From contig JADKCV010000009.1 in the NCBI GenBank assembly GCA_016718655.1, forward strand, positions 48,074-112,073: a stretch of 64,000 bases of DNA, written 5' to 3'. Below, in pieces: positions 25,074-33,809 of the stretch; positions within the stretch are counted from its first letter, which is position 1; the number at the start of each line of letters is the position of its first letter. The notes under the pieces are model-generated. The model was not told the origin of the DNA and did not search any database. It saw only the letters and a list, made by a program, of their open reading frames with translations. Made by a program: the position numbers and the translations under genes. This DNA is from Flavobacteriales bacterium (lineage in GTDB: Bacteria; Bacteroidota; Bacteroidia; Flavobacteriales_F; PHOS-HE28).

Positions 25074-27494
25074 GTGAACGACCTGTGCACGAGCGTCACT
25101 CCGGGATCACTGGAGATCGGTGCCACACTGACTTTCAATGGCGACAATACCGACGCCACATTCGCCGGTGATGCGGTTAGCGGAAGCGAGATGGACCTCG
25201 GATTACCCAGCGTGTGGCATGCCTTCACCACCACCGATTGCGCCGACGTGACGATCAGCTATTGCGGCATCGACCCTGTGTTCGGGAGTACTTGGAACTG
25301 GTTGGCGTTGAGCTGTCCAGCGGACGAGATGCTGAACGCCACCTCGTTCAATACCGACGACTGCACCGATGGGAACAAGACCCTGTACTTCAATGCCCTT
25401 CCTGCCGGGACCTACTACCTGCCGGTCCTCACCGAACCCTTCAGCGGCGCACAGGGCCCCTATGTCATCGAAGTGAACGCAGCGGCATGCGGAAGCAACA
25501 GCCCTGAGAACGATCTCTGCGCCTCTGTGACAGCTGCAGACTTGGCAGTCGGCTCCAGCCTGACCTTCACCGGAGACAATACCGGTGCCACCTTCGCGGA
25601 TGACGCTGTCCCGGGCAGCTTCATGGACCTGGGCCTACCCAGCGTGTGGCACGCCTTCACCACTACGGATTGCGCCGATGTGACGATCAGTTACTGCGGC
25701 ATCGACCCCGTGTTCGGCAATACGTGGAATTGGCTCGCACTGAGTTGCCCTGCCGATGTGATGCTGAACGCCACCACGTTCAACTCGGACGACTGTGGCG
25801 ACGGGAACAAGACCCTATACTTCAATGCACTGCCAGCAGGCACCTACTACCTTCCTGTACTCACCGAGCCCTTCAGCGGCGCACAAGGTCCTTACGCCAT
25901 CGAAGTGAGCGCAGCCTCGTGTGGAAGCAATAGTCCGGAGAACGACATCTGTGGGAACGTGACCGCCGAAGCACTCACGATCGGTGGTGGTTTGACCTTC
26001 ACCGGGGACAATACAGGAGCCACTTTCGATGGTGATGCAGTGCCCGGCAGTTTCATGGACCTTGGCCTACCCAGTGTATGGCACGCGTTCACCACCACGG
26101 ACTGCGCCGATGTGACGATCAGTTATTGCGGTATCGACCCCGTTTTCGGGAACACTTGGAACTGGCTGGCATTGAGCTGCCCTGCCGATGTGATGCTCAA
26201 CGCCACCACGTTCAATTCCGATGATTGCGGTGATGGCAACAAGACCCTGTACTTCAACGCACTGCCGGCAGGCACCTATTACCTCCCGGTGCTTACAGAA
26301 CCCTTCAGCGGGGCACAAGGCCCATACACGTTGGAGGTGACGGCAGCAGCCTGTGGAAGCAATAGCCCGCCCAACGATCTGTGTTCGAATGTGACCGCGG
26401 AAGCCCTTGCCATAGGGTCCAACCTCACCTTCACGGGGAACAATACAGGTGCCACCTTCGATGGTGATGCTGTACCAGACAGCGAAATGGACCTCGGACT
26501 GCCCAGTGTATGGCATGCCTTCACGACGACGGATTGCTCCGATCTGACGGTGAGCTACTGTGGTATCGATCCTGCGTTCGGCAACACCTGGAATTGGCTG
26601 GCACTGAGCTGTCCTGCCGATGACATGGTCAACGCCACCACCTTCAATACGGATGATTGTGGTGATGGCAACAAGACGATCTACTTCAATGCATTGCCAG
26701 CGGGCACCTATTACCTGCCTGTCCTCACCGAACCGTTCAGCGGGGCACAGGGGCCCTACACCATCGTGGTGACCGCTGCCGCATGCGGTAGCAATAGCCC
26801 GGAGAACGACCTGTGCACCGCATTACTGGAGCCAACACCGATAGCCATCGGCGGTTCCGTCATCTTCACGGGGAACAGCCAGGGTGCCACCCTGCCCGGC
26901 GATGCAGTGACCGGCTCGCTGATCGCTCAAGTAGGGCTGCCGAACGTATGGCATTACTTCTCACTTCCAGAGTGTTCCGACCTGACGGTCGAGTACTGTG
27001 GCACGGACCCAGCGTTCACCAATGTGTGGAACCTGTTGGCGACCTCCTGCCCTGCCGATGAGCTGGTGTACAGCACCTCGAACAACACCGATGATTGTGG
27101 CGATGGCAACCGTACTGCTTACTACATCGAGGTGCCTGCGGGCAACTATTACCTCCCCGTGCTGGTCGACCCGTTCAGTGGCAGTGAAGGTCCGTACACC
27201 GTTACGGTGAGCGCGACCAATTCCTGCCCGGTATCCGTATCCGAGGAAGCGGTCCAGTGGCAAGTCATCAACAGTACGGCTGGTCAATTGCGGATCCGCT
27301 CCGGATCGCTCACCGGCCCGGTAAGGTGGGAACTGATGGATGCCGCAGGACGTTCCATCAGCGTCACCAATACGTTGGCAACAGCAGGGACGGACCTCGT
27401 ACTGGACCTTGGTGCGGACCTGGCCTCGGGCATCTACATGCTCCAAGCCGTTCACGCCACCGGACGCAGCGCCAAGCGCGTACTGCTTCCCTGA
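25074..27494 (+). CDS. Surface protein of five tandem 144-residue domains with T9SS signal (5' frameshift)
   Basis: The open frame of 806 residues is built of five domains, each opening N-D-[LI]-C and carrying LPSVWHAFTTTDC, ISYCGIDPVFG, NALPAGTYYLPVLTEPF and GSNSPEN. The first four are near-identical copies; the fifth is divergent. The last 80 residues (LTGPVRWELMDAAGRSI, DLASGIYMLQAVHATGRSA) form a T9SS type A sorting domain. A T9SS cargo needs a Sec signal, and one lies just upstream in another frame (24976-25062), so the start at 25074 is only where the intact frame begins. The domain matches one in the preceding gene. Likely adhesive or structural; no ligand known. Confidence 0.8.
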   Translation: MNDLCTSVTPGSLEIGATLTFNGDNTDATFAGDAVSGSEMDLGLPSVWHAFTTTDCADVTISYCGIDPVFGSTWNWLALSCPADEMLNATSFNTDDCTDGNKTLYFNALPAGTYYLPVLTEPFSGAQGPYVIEVNAAACGSNSPENDLCASVTAADLAVGSSLTFTGDNTGATFADDAVPGSFMDLGLPSVWHAFTTTDCADVTISYCGIDPVFGNTWNWLALSCPADVMLNATTFNSDDCGDGNKTLYFNALPAGTYYLPVLTEPFSGAQGPYAIEVSAASCGSNSPENDICGNVTAEALTIGGGLTFTGDNTGATFDGDAVPGSFMDLGLPSVWHAFTTTDCADVTISYCGIDPVFGNTWNWLALSCPADVMLNATTFNSDDCGDGNKTLYFNALPAGTYYLPVLTEPFSGAQGPYTLEVTAAACGSNSPPNDLCSNVTAEALAIGSNLTFTGNNTGATFDGDAVPDSEMDLGLPSVWHAFTTTDCSDLTVSYCGIDPAFGNTWNWLALSCPADDMVNATTFNTDDCGDGNKTIYFNALPAGTYYLPVLTEPFSGAQGPYTIVVTAAACGSNSPENDLCTALLEPTPIAIGGSVIFTGNSQGATLPGDAVTGSLIAQVGLPNVWHYFSLPECSDLTVEYCGTDPAFTNVWNLLATSCPADELVYSTSNNTDDCGDGNRTAYYIEVPAGNYYLPVLVDPFSGSEGPYTVTVSATNSCPVSVSEEAVQWQVINSTAGQLRIRSGSLTGPVRWELMDAAGRSISVTNTLATAGTDLVLDLGADLASGIYMLQAVHATGRSAKRVLLP
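25077..27236 (+). repeat. Five tandem units with exact 432-bp period
   Basis: Units start at 25077, 25509, 25941, 26373 and 26805, each exactly 432 bp apart. Each unit opens with AACGA[TC]/[TC]TGTGC-type bases and encodes one 144-residue domain. Units 1-4 are highly similar, unit 5 is diverged. Period constancy with in-unit substitutions but no indels suggests duplication under selection for domain length. Confidence 0.9.
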
Positions 27495-27513
27495 TAAGCC
27501 GTCCCCTTTCAGC

Positions 27514-27543
27514 CGAAGGACCGCAGTATACTGCGGTCCTTCG
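27514..27543. terminator. Perfect 30-base palindrome, terminator
   Basis: Bases 27514-27528 are the exact reverse complement of 27529-27543, 20 bp after the repeat-protein stop. It can form a strong hairpin in both directions; no long T tract follows. Confidence 0.75.
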
Positions 27544-27604
27544 TGCGTAGGTACTTTCCATATCAGGTCGTAACCCCGAAGGACTGGATCGCGTATGCCG
27601 GTCC

Positions 27605-28147
27605 ATGACGATCTCTCCCCGTCCAGTGACCTGTATGCTGACCATGGTCATGATGTCCATGGTACTCCCCGCTTCAGCCCAACCAGGCGAGGAGCGACCT
27701 GAAAAGAGCCCACTCCTCCCGGTCAGTGGCAGGATCGTGGATGGAACTTCCAACCTGGTCGGCAGCAGCGTCAAGGTATTCTGCGACAATGACCTGGTGT
27801 TCGAGCAAGTCACCGAACGATCAGGCAAGTTCCAGATCGGGCTGGCCTTGGGCCATTTGTTCACCGTTCAGTTCGAGCACCCTGGTCACGTGACCAAACG
27901 CATCGTTGTGGATACCCATGCCAATATCGACCCCAAGGAGCTTGCGATGATGCCGCTCCAAATGGATGTGATGATGCTGCCGATCTCCCGCTATGAAGGT
28001 GCCGACACCGATGTGATGGACATGCCGTTCGCCATGGTCCGATATGATAAACGCATCGGTGCCTTCGTGCAGGACCTGGAATACACGGCGGACATGCAAC
28101 GCGCCAATGGCGCCGCTCTCCTTCAGGCTGGCAGGGCCCGGAAATGA
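27605..28147 (+). CDS. Hypothetical secreted protein with carboxypeptidase-regulatory-like fold
   Basis: A 180-residue protein with a signal peptide (ending ...MVLPASAQPGEE near residue 26). Residues about 38-105 follow the plan of a carboxypeptidase-regulatory-like/CNA-B beta-sandwich: VSGRIVDGTSNLVGSSVKVF, then ERSGKFQIGLALGHLFTVQF and a G-H-V-T-K-R strand, as in N-terminal domains of Bacteroidota surface proteins. The rest (about 110-180) is Met-rich and acidic, PLQMDVMMLPISRYEG, without known motif, and resembles 'T-K-x-P-I-A-K' type regions that follow such domains. It is followed by a GC hairpin terminator. Exported, possibly periplasmic; function unknown. Confidence 0.6.
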   Translation: MTISPRPVTCMLTMVMMSMVLPASAQPGEERPEKSPLLPVSGRIVDGTSNLVGSSVKVFCDNDLVFEQVTERSGKFQIGLALGHLFTVQFEHPGHVTKRIVVDTHANIDPKELAMMPLQMDVMMLPISRYEGADTDVMDMPFAMVRYDKRIGAFVQDLEYTADMQRANGAALLQAGRARK

Positions 28148-28170
28148 ACCCATTCCATACACCATAGGCG

Positions 28171-28192
28171 GGGCGGTCCTTCGGGGCCGCCC
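28171..28192 (+). terminator. GC-rich hairpin terminator
   Basis: GGGCGGTCC (28171-28179) pairs with GGGCCGCCC (28184-28192) around loop TTCG, 23 bp after the preceding stop, followed by TTGTCGTT. Confidence 0.75.
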
Positions 28193-28221
28193 TTGTCGTT
28201 GCAGGGCACCCCCTAACTTTA
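28193..28221 (+). promoter_or_regulatory. Promoter of the 3-hydroxyanthranilate dioxygenase gene
   Basis: TTG at 28193-28195, an 18-bp spacer and TAACTTTA at 28214-28221 fit the TTG/TAnnTTTG promoter (one mismatch), 19 bp before the ATG at 28241. It lies directly after the preceding terminator. Confidence 0.55.
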
Positions 28222-28240
28222 GCCCATCTTCCCATTCACC

Positions 28241-28771
28241 ATGCCCATTCGTCGTCCCTTCAATCTGAACCAGTGGATAGCGGACAACCGCGACCTCCTG
28301 AAGCCCCCGGTAGGGAACAAGAACCTCTATCATGACGCCGGCGACTACATCGTGATGATCGTGGGAGGCCCCAACGCCCGCAAGGATTACCACTTCAACG
28401 AGACCGAAGAGCTCTTCTACCAGCTCGAAGGCGATATCGAGGTGGGCATCCAGGAGGATGGTAAGGCCGTGACCATCCCGATCAAGGAAGGTGACATGTT
28501 CCTATTGCCCGCCAACGTCCCGCATCAACCCCGCCGCGGCCCCAATACGGTAGGCTTGGTGATCGAGGTGAAGCGGGATGATCGCGAGCTACAGGATGGC
28601 CTACAGTGGTATTGCGAAACGTGCAACAACCTGTTGCATGAATACCGCTTCGTGCTCCACAACATCGAGAAGGACTTCCTTCCCCGCTTCCGCGAATTCT
28701 ACGGCAACGTGGACCATCGTACCTGCAAGAAGTGCGGACACGTGATGGAGACCGACCCCCGCTTCGTGTAA
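28241..28771 (+). CDS. 3-hydroxyanthranilate 3,4-dioxygenase
   Basis: A 176-residue cupin that opens the ring of 3-hydroxyanthranilate to 2-amino-3-carboxymuconate semialdehyde (ACMS) in the kynurenine route. The non-haem Fe(II) site is visible in KDYHFNETEELFYQLEGD (His and Glu) and VPHQPRR (His). The C-terminal tail holds the extra rubredoxin-like iron site of bacterial enzymes: CETCN near 123-127 and CKKCG near 162-166. Length is typical of the bacterial family. The next gene, 10 bp downstream, encodes the enzyme that acts on its product, so the two form an operon. An own promoter lies just upstream. Confidence 0.95.
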   Translation: MPIRRPFNLNQWIADNRDLLKPPVGNKNLYHDAGDYIVMIVGGPNARKDYHFNETEELFYQLEGDIEVGIQEDGKAVTIPIKEGDMFLLPANVPHQPRRGPNTVGLVIEVKRDDRELQDGLQWYCETCNNLLHEYRFVLHNIEKDFLPRFREFYGNVDHRTCKKCGHVMETDPRFV

Positions 28772-28781
28772 GTACCGGAGC

Positions 28782-29798
28782 ATGGCCGAGTTCTTCACCA
28801 TCGACATCCATACGCACATCCTGCCGGAGAACATCCCGGACTTCGGGGCCAGGTACGGGTACCGTGGATTCATCCATTTGGACCACCACAAGCCGGGTTG
28901 TGCGCGGATGATGATGGACGACAAGTTCTTCCGCGAGGTCCAAGCGAACTGTTGGGACCCCGAGGAGCGACTTCGCGAAAGCGATCATTTCCGCGTTGAC
29001 GTACAGGTGCTCAGCACGGTACCGGTCATGTTCAGCTACTGGGCAAAGCCCCATGACACGTTGGACCTGTCGATGTTCCTGAACGACCACATCGCAGGAA
29101 TCGTACAGCGTTGGCCGAAGCGCTTCATCGGTTTGGGGACCCTGCCCATGCAGGACCCCGAGCTGGCCATCCGCGAACTGGAACGCTGCAAACGCATCGG
29201 GCTGGCAGGTATCCAGATCGGCACACATATCCACGGGATGAACCTGGGTGAACCCCGGCTATTCCAAGTCTTCGAAGCGTGCCAGGAGTTGGATATGGCG
29301 GTGTTCGTTCACCCTTGGGACATGATGGGCGCTGACCGCATGGACAAGTACTGGATGCCTTGGCTGGTGGGCATGCCTGTGGAGACCACCACGGCGATCA
29401 CGTCCATGATCTTCAGCGGACTGTTCGAACGGTTGCCCAGGTTGCGGGTGGCGTTCGCCCATGGGGGCGGCTCCTTCCCGGCAACCCTCGGGCGCATAGA
29501 GCATGGCTTCTTGATGCGGCCAGACCTGTGTGCGGTGGACAACAACGTCAACCCGCGAGACTACCTGGGACGGTTCTGGATCGACGCCTTGGTGCATGAT
29601 CCCGCCATTCTGCGCTTGGTGGTGGACCAGATGGGTGCGAGCCGCGTGGCCATGGGTACCGATTATCCCTTCCCGCTGGGAGAACTGGTGCCCGGTGAGC
29701 TGATCCGCAGCATGTCCTATGATGATGCCACCAAGCAGACGCTTCTTGGCGGTGCTGCCTTGGAATGGCTAGGTAAACAACACGAACTCTTCCGCTGA
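28782..29798 (+). CDS. 2-amino-3-carboxymuconate-6-semialdehyde decarboxylase (ACMSD)
   Basis: A 338-residue amidohydrolase-superfamily decarboxylase that turns ACMS into 2-aminomuconate semialdehyde, diverting the path away from quinolinate/NAD. Zinc-ligand and catalytic positions are all present: DIHTHILPE (two His), FVHPWDMMG (His), FAHGGGSFP (His) and GTDYPFPLG (Asp). The sequence follows ACMSD throughout, including HKPGCARMMMDDKFF and GRFWIDALVHDP. It is 10 bp downstream of the dioxygenase gene, which produces its substrate. The stop abuts the stop of the convergent 1303-residue protein gene with no spacer. Confidence 0.95.
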   Translation: MAEFFTIDIHTHILPENIPDFGARYGYRGFIHLDHHKPGCARMMMDDKFFREVQANCWDPEERLRESDHFRVDVQVLSTVPVMFSYWAKPHDTLDLSMFLNDHIAGIVQRWPKRFIGLGTLPMQDPELAIRELERCKRIGLAGIQIGTHIHGMNLGEPRLFQVFEACQELDMAVFVHPWDMMGADRMDKYWMPWLVGMPVETTTAITSMIFSGLFERLPRLRVAFAHGGGSFPATLGRIEHGFLMRPDLCAVDNNVNPRDYLGRFWIDALVHDPAILRLVVDQMGASRVAMGTDYPFPLGELVPGELIRSMSYDDATKQTLLGGAALEWLGKQHELFR

Positions 29799-32700
29799 TC
29801 AACGCACCAGGTTGACGTGGCCGACAGCCTCGCGTTGGCGGCCGCTCAGCTCGATGGCAGACAGCTTCCATACGTAGGTATCCACCGGTGATGGCACGCC
29901 GTTGAAGGTCCCATCCCAACGCCCATCCAAGGCTTCCGTGCTCCAAACGAGCAGGCCCCAGCGGTTGAAGACGAACAGCATGAGCTGGGCGATGTCCTTG
30001 CCCGAAGCCCCGAACAGATCATTGTACCCATCGCCGTTCGGAGTGAACGTATTGGGTACGTACAGGTCGCCGTTCACGATGATGGTGATCGCGTCTGTAT
30101 TCTTGCATCCCGCACTATCCACGACGGTGACCGTGTAGGTGGTGGTCTCCTCGGGCCGAACTATGGGGCGTTCCGGATCCTCTGCATGGACCAGCTCCAC
30201 CAATGACCAGCCCAAAGCACCGTTGCCTTGCGCGGTGAGGGTGACCGGGTCGCCGAAGTCGATGATGGTATCCGGACCGGCCTGTACGAATGGCCAAGGC
30301 CGGAGGACCACCATAACACTGTCCTGATCGAAGCAACCCAAACTGTCGCTAACGGTCACTCGATACGTAGTGGAATTGGATGGCGTGGCTATGGGGGACG
30401 AACTATTCGGGTCGGAAAGGCCCGCGGTCGGTGACCAACTGAACGTTTCGCTCCCGGTGGCGAACAGGGGAACCGGAACACCCGGACAGACCAGCGTATC
30501 CTGCCAGGCATCGGCATCCACGCTTCTCACCTCGATCAGTACCGTATCCCGGACCGCTCCACATGAATTCGACAGGGTCACCGTGAACATGGTGGTCTCT
30601 TGTGGGAAGAACGCCGGTTGTTGAACATTCCACGGGGTCAGGAAAGGTGAGGGATCCCATGCGTATTGGGGGGAGGTACCGGTGGCCCGCATTACGGTAT
30701 CACCGCGACAGATGACCGTATCGACCAAGGCTGGCTCAGGTAGCTCAAAGAAGACCGTTACCGTCACCTGGTCTTGTATGGAACAGCCTTCGGCCGTGGT
30801 GATGGTGACCGTATAGGTGGTCGTGGTATCCGGGGATGCCTCCGGTGATCCGTTCGTATCGCTCGATAGCCCTTCGGGGGGTGTCCATTCGTAGGTTGCC
30901 CCTCCGAAGGCGGAGATGGTCACTTCCGTCCCTTGACAGATGGTGGTATCGCCACTGGTGCCTCCGGACACCGCGAAGAGGTCGATCACCACCGAAGCGG
31001 TATCCGACGAACACGCATCGGAGACGATCACATTCCAGGTTCCCTCGGAAGACGTGGTCAAGGTGGGTTCGGGAACTTCAGGGTCGCTCAGACCCGTGAC
31101 CGGAAACCAGAGATAGGTCGTTCCGCCACTTGCTTGCAGGGGTATCGGGATGCCGGGACACACCGGAGCCACCGGGTCCACGTCGGCGACCACAGGAGGA
31201 AGCACCGTGACCGCGACCATGGCCGTATCGGCGGTGACACATGCATCTGGATCGCTGAGGATCATGGTAACGTCATACGTGCCCGGCTCGTCGAAGAGAT
31301 GGTCCGGCTCTTCCAACGCGGAGGGGGGTGATCCATCGTCGAAGTCCCAGAGGTAGTTGGTACCTCCAATGCTGGTATTGATGAACTGCGCCGGACTGCC
31401 CAAACAGATCGTGGCGGGGCCATCGATACCGATGTTCGCCACTGGTTGTCCCAAGCTGAACTTGAACACCCCAAGGTTGCAATTGGCACTGCCGTTCGTT
31501 GCGCTCCACGCACCGGGAGTGGTGGGGAAGTCATCGTTACTACCGCAACCTGCGCACACGGCCTGGTACACCGTACCGTTCTTGTCGAATCGGCTGGTGC
31601 CGCCGTCCACGTGCTCGTTGCTTGTGCCCCCACCGAAATAAGTGCCATAATTCAAAGCCGTTGCTTCCGGCTCCAATACCATGAGGTGGAAGTCGCTCCC
31701 ATCCGTCGTGGATTGGAATGCATCCGGGGTGAGCGGCATGCTTGTTATCAATTGTCCGGTCAAACCACCCCACACACTGAGGTAGATCTGCTCACAGTCG
31801 CTGACCAGGAAGGCCGTCGGAGAGAGCCTGGTATCGGTACCATTGCCGATCCGCGTGCTCCACAGTGAGGTGCTCAGGTCGTGTGAGATCTTCTGGATGA
31901 ACAGGTTGCTGCCCGGGTTGGCATACTTGCCCGGCGTGATGGGATAACTTCCCGTGGTCTGTCCGATCACGAACACCTCCTGAGCCGCGTTCAATTGGAT
32001 AAGATAGCTCTGGTCGAAGCCCGCCGTGCCGAGGAACGTGGCACCCAGCAGTGCCCCACCTGGAGCATACCGAGCGATGTACCCATCGGCAGTGCCTTGA
32101 GAGGACCCTTGAAAGGGTGTGCCGGCCAATGGCATATCGCCACTGATGGTGCCGCCGGTGAAGAAGAGCTCCCCGCTCGAATCCACTTGCACCCCTAAGC
32201 CACTTTCGCGATTGGCGCCACCATGATAAGTGGCCCAGAGCTGGGTGGTCAGAGCAGGGTCCATCCGAAAGAAATAAGCATCCTGCACCCCGCCGAACAC
32301 CGGTTGGGGCGCGTTGCCCGTGATGGGAATGTCCGCACTGGTGGTGCTGGTGGCCACGACCACGTTGCCGGCCTGATCCAATACGACCTCCCCCCGGAAC
32401 TGGTCTCCGTAGTTGTTGGCAAGGATCAGCGTATTGTTCAGCCCATCGTTGCCAGAGCCACCCACGTACGTGGCACCGACAAGGGCCGTTGCCGATGCGT
32501 TCAAATGTGCCAGCACGATATCAACGCCCGAAGTGTGACCGAACCCATAATTGGATACCCCACCCTCCCATCCGTTACCTGCAATGGCGTTCCCTCCGTT
32601 GAAACCGACATCGAACGCCCCTATCGTGACCGGGAAGTCCGAGGAACCCGAAGCACCCAGGATGAAAAGCTCTTCTGCATCGTTCACCACCAGACTGTGC

Positions 32701-33710
32701 GGGGTCTCGTTACTGGCTCCCCCCAGGTAGGTGCTCCAGACCAGATCCGACCCGTCCGGGGTCCACTTGGAAAGACCGATATCCACCTGACCACCCTGAA
32801 AGGCCGTGGTCACCGCGCCCAATGTGGTAGGATAACCCGGAGCGAAGACCGTACCGCCGCCGTAAAGGTGACCTGCCTCATCGTAGGTCGCGGTGTAACC
32901 AAAATTGTCCCCAACACTTCCCGAATAACTGGAAAAGGACAAGGTGGGGTCGATCACCAAGGTGCGACCTGCCGGGATCGGAACGGGTGCTAGGAAACCG
33001 ACCTCGGTGCCCGTGACGGTGTATTGGCATTGCATGGCACCCTTCAACGGTTCACGCTGACCGGTCGGGCCATCGCTCAAGAACGCCACCGGACGGGATT
33101 CAGTCACGGAACCATTGCTGAGCGCTATGTGCAACTCTCCCTTATCGATGGTGATCCCTTCCTGACCTTCATACCGGAACCGCACCTGTGCTGGATCCGA
33201 TCCCGGGGCCACGACCACATCGTACTTGATCCCGTCCCTACCATCGATCCGGATATCGACCCCCGGCCAGACCTCCTTCAAAAGCACCTCGCCAAAGACC
33301 TGGCATCCTGTTCCCCATTGGTCCGGGTCGTTACCTAGGAAGTAGTTCTCATAGTACCCTTGGTCCGCGCCGCCGATGGCCTGTCGGGCCTCCCCCTCTA
33401 CGAAGTGGACCCTGTAGGCATGCGTACGCATGGGTTCCTCCTCGTGCGCTGCATCCGGTGCATCATGGTGATGGGATGGAATGCCGCCCGTACTGAGCAC
33501 CAACGTGAACGCAGATCGTTCCACGAACAATGCCCCGCCCGGCACACGGGCCCTGTACAATACGCGCTCCGGCCATTGGCCCTTGTTCTCCGTGAAGCGC
33601 GCGATAGCGCCCTCGGCCAGGAGGTCGCTGGCGAGGAGCAAAAAGGCCAAGGTCACTATCCGATGCACCGCGCGCGTATGGAGAACAGGCAAGTTACGCC
33701 TGAAAGACAC
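29799..33710 (-). CDS. Large T9SS type B surface protein (SBBP-like repeats, PKD domains, gliding-associated C-terminus)
   Basis: A 1303-residue secreted protein. It has a signal peptide (about 1-32), a DUF7948-like N-terminal domain opening FTENKGQWPERVLYRARV, then SBBP-type repeats (about 260-720) with recurring WSTYLGG, ATYVGGSGNDG and WATYHGGANRESG. A PKD domain follows (YLWDFDDGSPPSALEEPDH), then several Ig-like/PKD repeats with YTVTITT and YRVTVSDS ends. The last 90 residues, beginning VPNTFTPNGDGYNDLF and with FNRWGLLVWS and PVDTYVWKL, are the gliding motility-associated T9SS type B signal. Such proteins are exported to the surface, often as adhesins. The catalytic content is nil by eye. 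Confidence 0.92.
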   Translation of the reverse strand: MSFRRNLPVLHTRAVHRIVTLAFLLLASDLLAEGAIARFTENKGQWPERVLYRARVPGGALFVERSAFTLVLSTGGIPSHHHDAPDAAHEEEPMRTHAYRVHFVEGEARQAIGGADQGYYENYFLGNDPDQWGTGCQVFGEVLLKEVWPGVDIRIDGRDGIKYDVVVAPGSDPAQVRFRYEGQEGITIDKGELHIALSNGSVTESRPVAFLSDGPTGQREPLKGAMQCQYTVTGTEVGFLAPVPIPAGRTLVIDPTLSFSSYSGSVGDNFGYTATYDEAGHLYGGGTVFAPGYPTTLGAVTTAFQGGQVDIGLSKWTPDGSDLVWSTYLGGASNETPHSLVVNDAEELFILGASGSSDFPVTIGAFDVGFNGGNAIAGNGWEGGVSNYGFGHTSGVDIVLAHLNASATALVGATYVGGSGNDGLNNTLILANNYGDQFRGEVVLDQAGNVVVATSTTSADIPITGNAPQPVFGGVQDAYFFRMDPALTTQLWATYHGGANRESGLGVQVDSSGELFFTGGTISGDMPLAGTPFQGSSQGTADGYIARYAPGGALLGATFLGTAGFDQSYLIQLNAAQEVFVIGQTTGSYPITPGKYANPGSNLFIQKISHDLSTSLWSTRIGNGTDTRLSPTAFLVSDCEQIYLSVWGGLTGQLITSMPLTPDAFQSTTDGSDFHLMVLEPEATALNYGTYFGGGTSNEHVDGGTSRFDKNGTVYQAVCAGCGSNDDFPTTPGAWSATNGSANCNLGVFKFSLGQPVANIGIDGPATICLGSPAQFINTSIGGTNYLWDFDDGSPPSALEEPDHLFDEPGTYDVTMILSDPDACVTADTAMVAVTVLPPVVADVDPVAPVCPGIPIPLQASGGTTYLWFPVTGLSDPEVPEPTLTTSSEGTWNVIVSDACSSDTASVVIDLFAVSGGTSGDTTICQGTEVTISAFGGATYEWTPPEGLSSDTNGSPEASPDTTTTYTVTITTAEGCSIQDQVTVTVFFELPEPALVDTVICRGDTVMRATGTSPQYAWDPSPFLTPWNVQQPAFFPQETTMFTVTLSNSCGAVRDTVLIEVRSVDADAWQDTLVCPGVPVPLFATGSETFSWSPTAGLSDPNSSSPIATPSNSTTYRVTVSDSLGCFDQDSVMVVLRPWPFVQAGPDTIIDFGDPVTLTAQGNGALGWSLVELVHAEDPERPIVRPEETTTYTVTVVDSAGCKNTDAITIIVNGDLYVPNTFTPNGDGYNDLFGASGKDIAQLMLFVFNRWGLLVWSTEALDGRWDGTFNGVPSPVDTYVWKLSAIELSGRQREAVGHVNLVR

Positions 33711-33809
33711 GTTGGGACGCAGTTTGGTTGCTTCCCGCAGGCACCTTGCGGGACGTACCTTTACGGCCCAACCCGTTCGTACGGTCCACTATCGGAACAC
33801 ACTTCCTGC

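Noticed and set aside
25077..27236. CRISPR-like or mobile repeat array
   Set aside because: Units are 432 bp, coding and without spacers; they are protein domains.
33360..33809. N-terminal extension of purF
   Set aside because: It overlaps the start of the large surface protein gene and would displace the essential N-terminal cysteine of PurF.
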